From contig NZ_JAASAH010000010.1 in the NCBI RefSeq assembly GCF_012726235.1, forward strand, positions 62,001 through 126,000: DNA of 64,000 bases, read 5' to 3'. Positions 62,085 through 64,000 of this stretch are shown in pieces. Positions within the stretch are counted from its first letter, which is position 1; each line of letters begins with the position of its first letter. A model generated the notes under the pieces. It made no database searches, had not been told where the DNA came from, and saw nothing but the letters and a program-made list of their open reading frames with translations. A program made the translations under genes and the position numbers. Source of the DNA: Streptomyces sp. HNM0574 (GTDB taxonomy: Bacteria > Actinomycetota > Actinomycetes > Streptomycetales > Streptomycetaceae).

Positions 62085-63401
62085 TCAGGAGCCTCCGTCG
62101 TCGGTCAGCAGGTGGAGCAGTGGGGTGTCGGGCAGCGGCTCGTCCGCCTCCCAGGCCGTGGCGAGCGCGCCGACCCCGCCGAGGTCGCCGAGGAGCACCC
62201 CGCCGACGAGCCGGTCGCCGCGCACCACGGCCTGCCGGTGCACGCCCCGGGTCGCGTCGGTGAACCGGATGACGTCGTCCTCGGGCAGCGGGGTGGTCAC
62301 CCCGAACGAGGCGATGTCGAGCGGGTCCTGGACGTCCGAACCGTCCGGTGCGCCGGGGTGCGGCGGGGGTGCCAGCGTCAGCCGGGTCAGTGCCCTGGTG
62401 CCCGGGTAGCCGGGCGGGCGTGCGGAGTCCCCGTGGCGCGCCGACAGCACGCGGGCGAGGGCGTCGGCCTGTTCCAGCGCGGGCCCGGCGAGTCCGTACA
62501 CCGTCCCGGCGTGCTCCGCGCAGTCGCCGACGGCGTGGATGCGCGGGTCGCTGGTGCGCAGCTCATCGTCGACGACGACGCCGCGCGCGACCGTGAGCCC
62601 CGCCTCGGCGGCGAGCCCGGTCCGGGGGCGCACGCCGCAGGCGAGCACCACCAGACCGGCGTCCAGGACGTAGCCGTCCGCGAGTTCGACGGCGCGCACC
62701 GCGCCGGCCGGAGTGGTGCGCAGTCCCCGCACCCGGCACTCCGTGTGCACCTCGACGCCGAGGCCCTCCAGATGGTGCCGCAGCAACACCGAGGCGCCGT
62801 CGTCGAGTTGGCCCTCCATCAGCCGTTCGCCCTGGTGCGCCAGCACGGTCCGCACACCCCGCGCGGCGAGCGCCCGCGCCGCCGACACGCCCAGCAGCCC
62901 GCCGCCGATCACCACGGCGCCGTTGCCGCCGGTACCGCCGTCGCGCCCCGCGGCTTCCCCGTCCCGGACGGCGGCGTCCAGCGCCAGGCAGTCGTCCAGC
63001 GTGCGGAACGGGTGCACCCCGCCGGGCAGTTGCCCCCCGCCGGTGGGGAACAGGCCGCGCAGCGGCGGCAGTACGGGGTTCGCGCCCGTCGCCAGGACGA
63101 GCCGGTCGTACGCGAGTACGCCGCCGTCGTCGCACTCCACCTCACGCCGTGCGCGGTCGATCCGCACGGCGCGGACGCCGGGCAGCCGGCGGACGGCGGG
63201 CGGGTGCGGCAGGGAGATCACGTCGGGCGGGTACCGTCCGGCGAGCACCTCGGCCAGCAGCACCCTGGTGTACGGCGCGTGCGGTTCCTCGCCGACGAGG
63301 GTGACGTCGTGGACGCCGGGGCCCGCCGCCGCGAGCCGTTGGACGAGCCGGGCGCCCGCCATGCCGCCGCCGATCACCACCACGCGCTCTGCCGAGTTCA
63401 T
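62085..63401 (-). CDS. FAD-dependent NAD(P)H oxidoreductase, nitrite/nitrate assimilation
   Basis: A 438-residue two-dinucleotide-binding protein related to the N-terminal half of NirB and to rubredoxin/NasB-type reductases. FAD motif VVIGGGMAGARLVQRL, NAD motif VVIGGGLLGVSAARAL, and GD-type box DPRIHAVGDCAEHAG. A C-terminal extension has GGVLLGDLGGVGAL. It lies one base before nirB, so it belongs to the same operon and likely delivers electrons for nitrite or nitrate reduction. The specific partner is not shown. Confidence 0.83.
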   Translation of the reverse strand: MNSAERVVVIGGGMAGARLVQRLAAAGPGVHDVTLVGEEPHAPYTRVLLAEVLAGRYPPDVISLPHPPAVRRLPGVRAVRIDRARREVECDDGGVLAYDRLVLATGANPVLPPLRGLFPTGGGQLPGGVHPFRTLDDCLALDAAVRDGEAAGRDGGTGGNGAVVIGGGLLGVSAARALAARGVRTVLAHQGERLMEGQLDDGASVLLRHHLEGLGVEVHTECRVRGLRTTPAGAVRAVELADGYVLDAGLVVLACGVRPRTGLAAEAGLTVARGVVVDDELRTSDPRIHAVGDCAEHAGTVYGLAGPALEQADALARVLSARHGDSARPPGYPGTRALTRLTLAPPPHPGAPDGSDVQDPLDIASFGVTTPLPEDDVIRFTDATRGVHRQAVVRGDRLVGGVLLGDLGGVGALATAWEADEPLPDTPLLHLLTDDGGS

Positions 63402-63532
63402 GACGGCAGCCTGCCGAGCCGCTGTTACCCGGCCGCATCACGTCCGTTTCCCCCGCGGAACGCCGCGCTCAACCGCCCCCGCGCGCCCCTGTGAGGCCTC
63501 CGCACGCGGGCGCACCCGGGGCGGTGAGCGGT

Positions 63533-63886
63533 TCAGCCCGCGCTGTCGGCGCGTCCCGGCCAGTCCGCTCCCGTCACGGTGGTGAGGACGACGACGGAGT
63601 CCTCCAGCGCCGTCATCCCGTGCCGTTCGCGCGGTACGGCGTGCACCTGCCCGGCGGTCAGCTCCTCCTCGCCGCCGTCCTTCACCGTCACCCGCACCCG
63701 TCCCTGGAGCACGTGCAGACCGGCGGCCGGGGGCGCGTTGTGCTCGTCGAGCGACTCGCCCTCGACGAGCGCGATCACGCTCTGCCGCAGCGGCCCGTCG
63801 TGCAGGAACAGATGCGAACTCCGGCCGTGCGGATCCGTCCGAGCCTGCGCCATGTGGCGTTCCGCGAGTGCGGTCAGATCGTCCAT
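63533..63886 (-). CDS. cupin domain protein
   Basis: A 117-residue small cupin with the pattern LRQSVIALVEGESLDEHNAPPAAGLHVLQGRVRV (first motif around LDEHNAPP) and a second motif near GQVHAVPRERHG. It could bind a metal through the His residues. The chosen ATG 63886 has GGAGGA directly against it, an unusually tight spacing; starting further upstream is possible. It is a separate unit from the nir operon, 131 bases away. Function unknown. Confidence 0.7.
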   Translation of the reverse strand: MDDLTALAERHMAQARTDPHGRSSHLFLHDGPLRQSVIALVEGESLDEHNAPPAAGLHVLQGRVRVTVKDGGEEELTAGQVHAVPRERHGMTALEDSVVVLTTVTGADWPGRADSAG

Positions 63887-64000
63887 TCCTCCATCGTCAA
63901 TGGCGCGGTGCGCACCGCAAGCCGGGCCGCCGGGCACCCGTTCCCGGACCACCGCGCGGCACAGCGCGACCGCACGGGGTGACGGGCGGCCGGGTGTTCA

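Noticed and set aside
59645..62263. 872-codon open frame opposite nirB
   Set aside because: Antisense shadow of nirB.
63424..63450. GlnR-like half sites (GTTAC and GTTTC, 22 bases apart) before the nir operon
   Set aside because: The expected alternating half sites between them do not match, so the box is too weak to annotate. A GlnR motif scan would decide.

Overview
The window is a chromosomal segment of an actinomycete, almost certainly Streptomyces or a close relative. Codon third positions are nearly all G or C, there are many GTG and some TTG starts, overlapping GTGA/ATGA stop-start junctions are common, and mycothiol metabolism is present. The core genes (phoH-ybeY-CNNM-era, leuA, recO-uppS, znuACB-zur, glyS, dusB, ppdK, nirBD) appear to be in a typical Streptomyces neighbourhood order. 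I see no tRNA, rRNA, CRISPR array, insertion sequence, integrase or attachment site.

Layout. 1-3.8 kb: end of an alpha/beta hydrolase, a TetR regulator, and a complete three-component P450 operon (P450, 3Fe-4S ferredoxin, FAD reductase). 3.8-10 kb: threonine ammonia-lyase, a secreted HAD phosphatase, a two-gene mycothiol-dependent formaldehyde detoxification operon, a methyltransferase and a PfkB kinase. 10-15 kb: phoH, ybeY, a CNNM/CorC protein, a YjbR protein, a cytidine-deaminase-like protein and era. 15-18.5 kb: an M4 (protealysin-like) metalloprotease with its emfourin-type inhibitor, then leuA behind a leucine-codon leader peptide. 18.7-25.5 kb: a TerB-like protein, a CBS protein, two tandem paralogous membrane proteins, and a beta-glucosidase coupled to an MFS transporter. 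25.6-28.7 kb: a four-gene unit that looks like a type VII-type effector locus. It holds a small WXG100-like protein, a WXG-headed protein with a papain-like cysteine protease tail, a chagasin-like lipoprotein, and an unknown cytosolic protein. 28.7-35.5 kb: recO, uppS, then the zinc uptake operon znuACB-zur, divergent from glyS. 35.6-38.4 kb: an SDR with a divergent MarR regulator, and dusB. 38.4-43.5 kb: a galactonate-type sugar acid cluster (MHS transporter, 2-keto-3-deoxy sugar acid kinase, IclR, KDPG-type aldolase, DgoD). 43.5-51 kb: a second P450, TerD, ppdK, and an Rpf-LysM-M23 cell wall hydrolase under a ydaO-type (c-di-AMP) riboswitch. 51.4-58.9 kb: a CitB-like response regulator, an SDR, and the protocatechuate operon pcaIJHGBD with its divergent PcaV-like MarR repressor. 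59-64 kb: assimilatory nitrite reductase nirBD, an FAD reductase and a cupin.

Three themes recur. First, several genes appear leaderless: a -10 hexamer lies 6 or 7 bases before the start codon (YjbR, the deaminase-like gene, era, the M4 protease, the beta-glucosidase, recO, znuA, an SDR). Second, two separate loci pair a protease with a proteinaceous inhibitor of a matching class. Third, ligand-responsive repressors sit divergent from or inside the operons they probably control, and palindromes are visible between the genes (PcaV, Zur, the MarR/SDR pair, IclR). The strongest candidate for something undescribed is the WXG-papain/chagasin-like lipoprotein operon at 25.6-28.7 kb.
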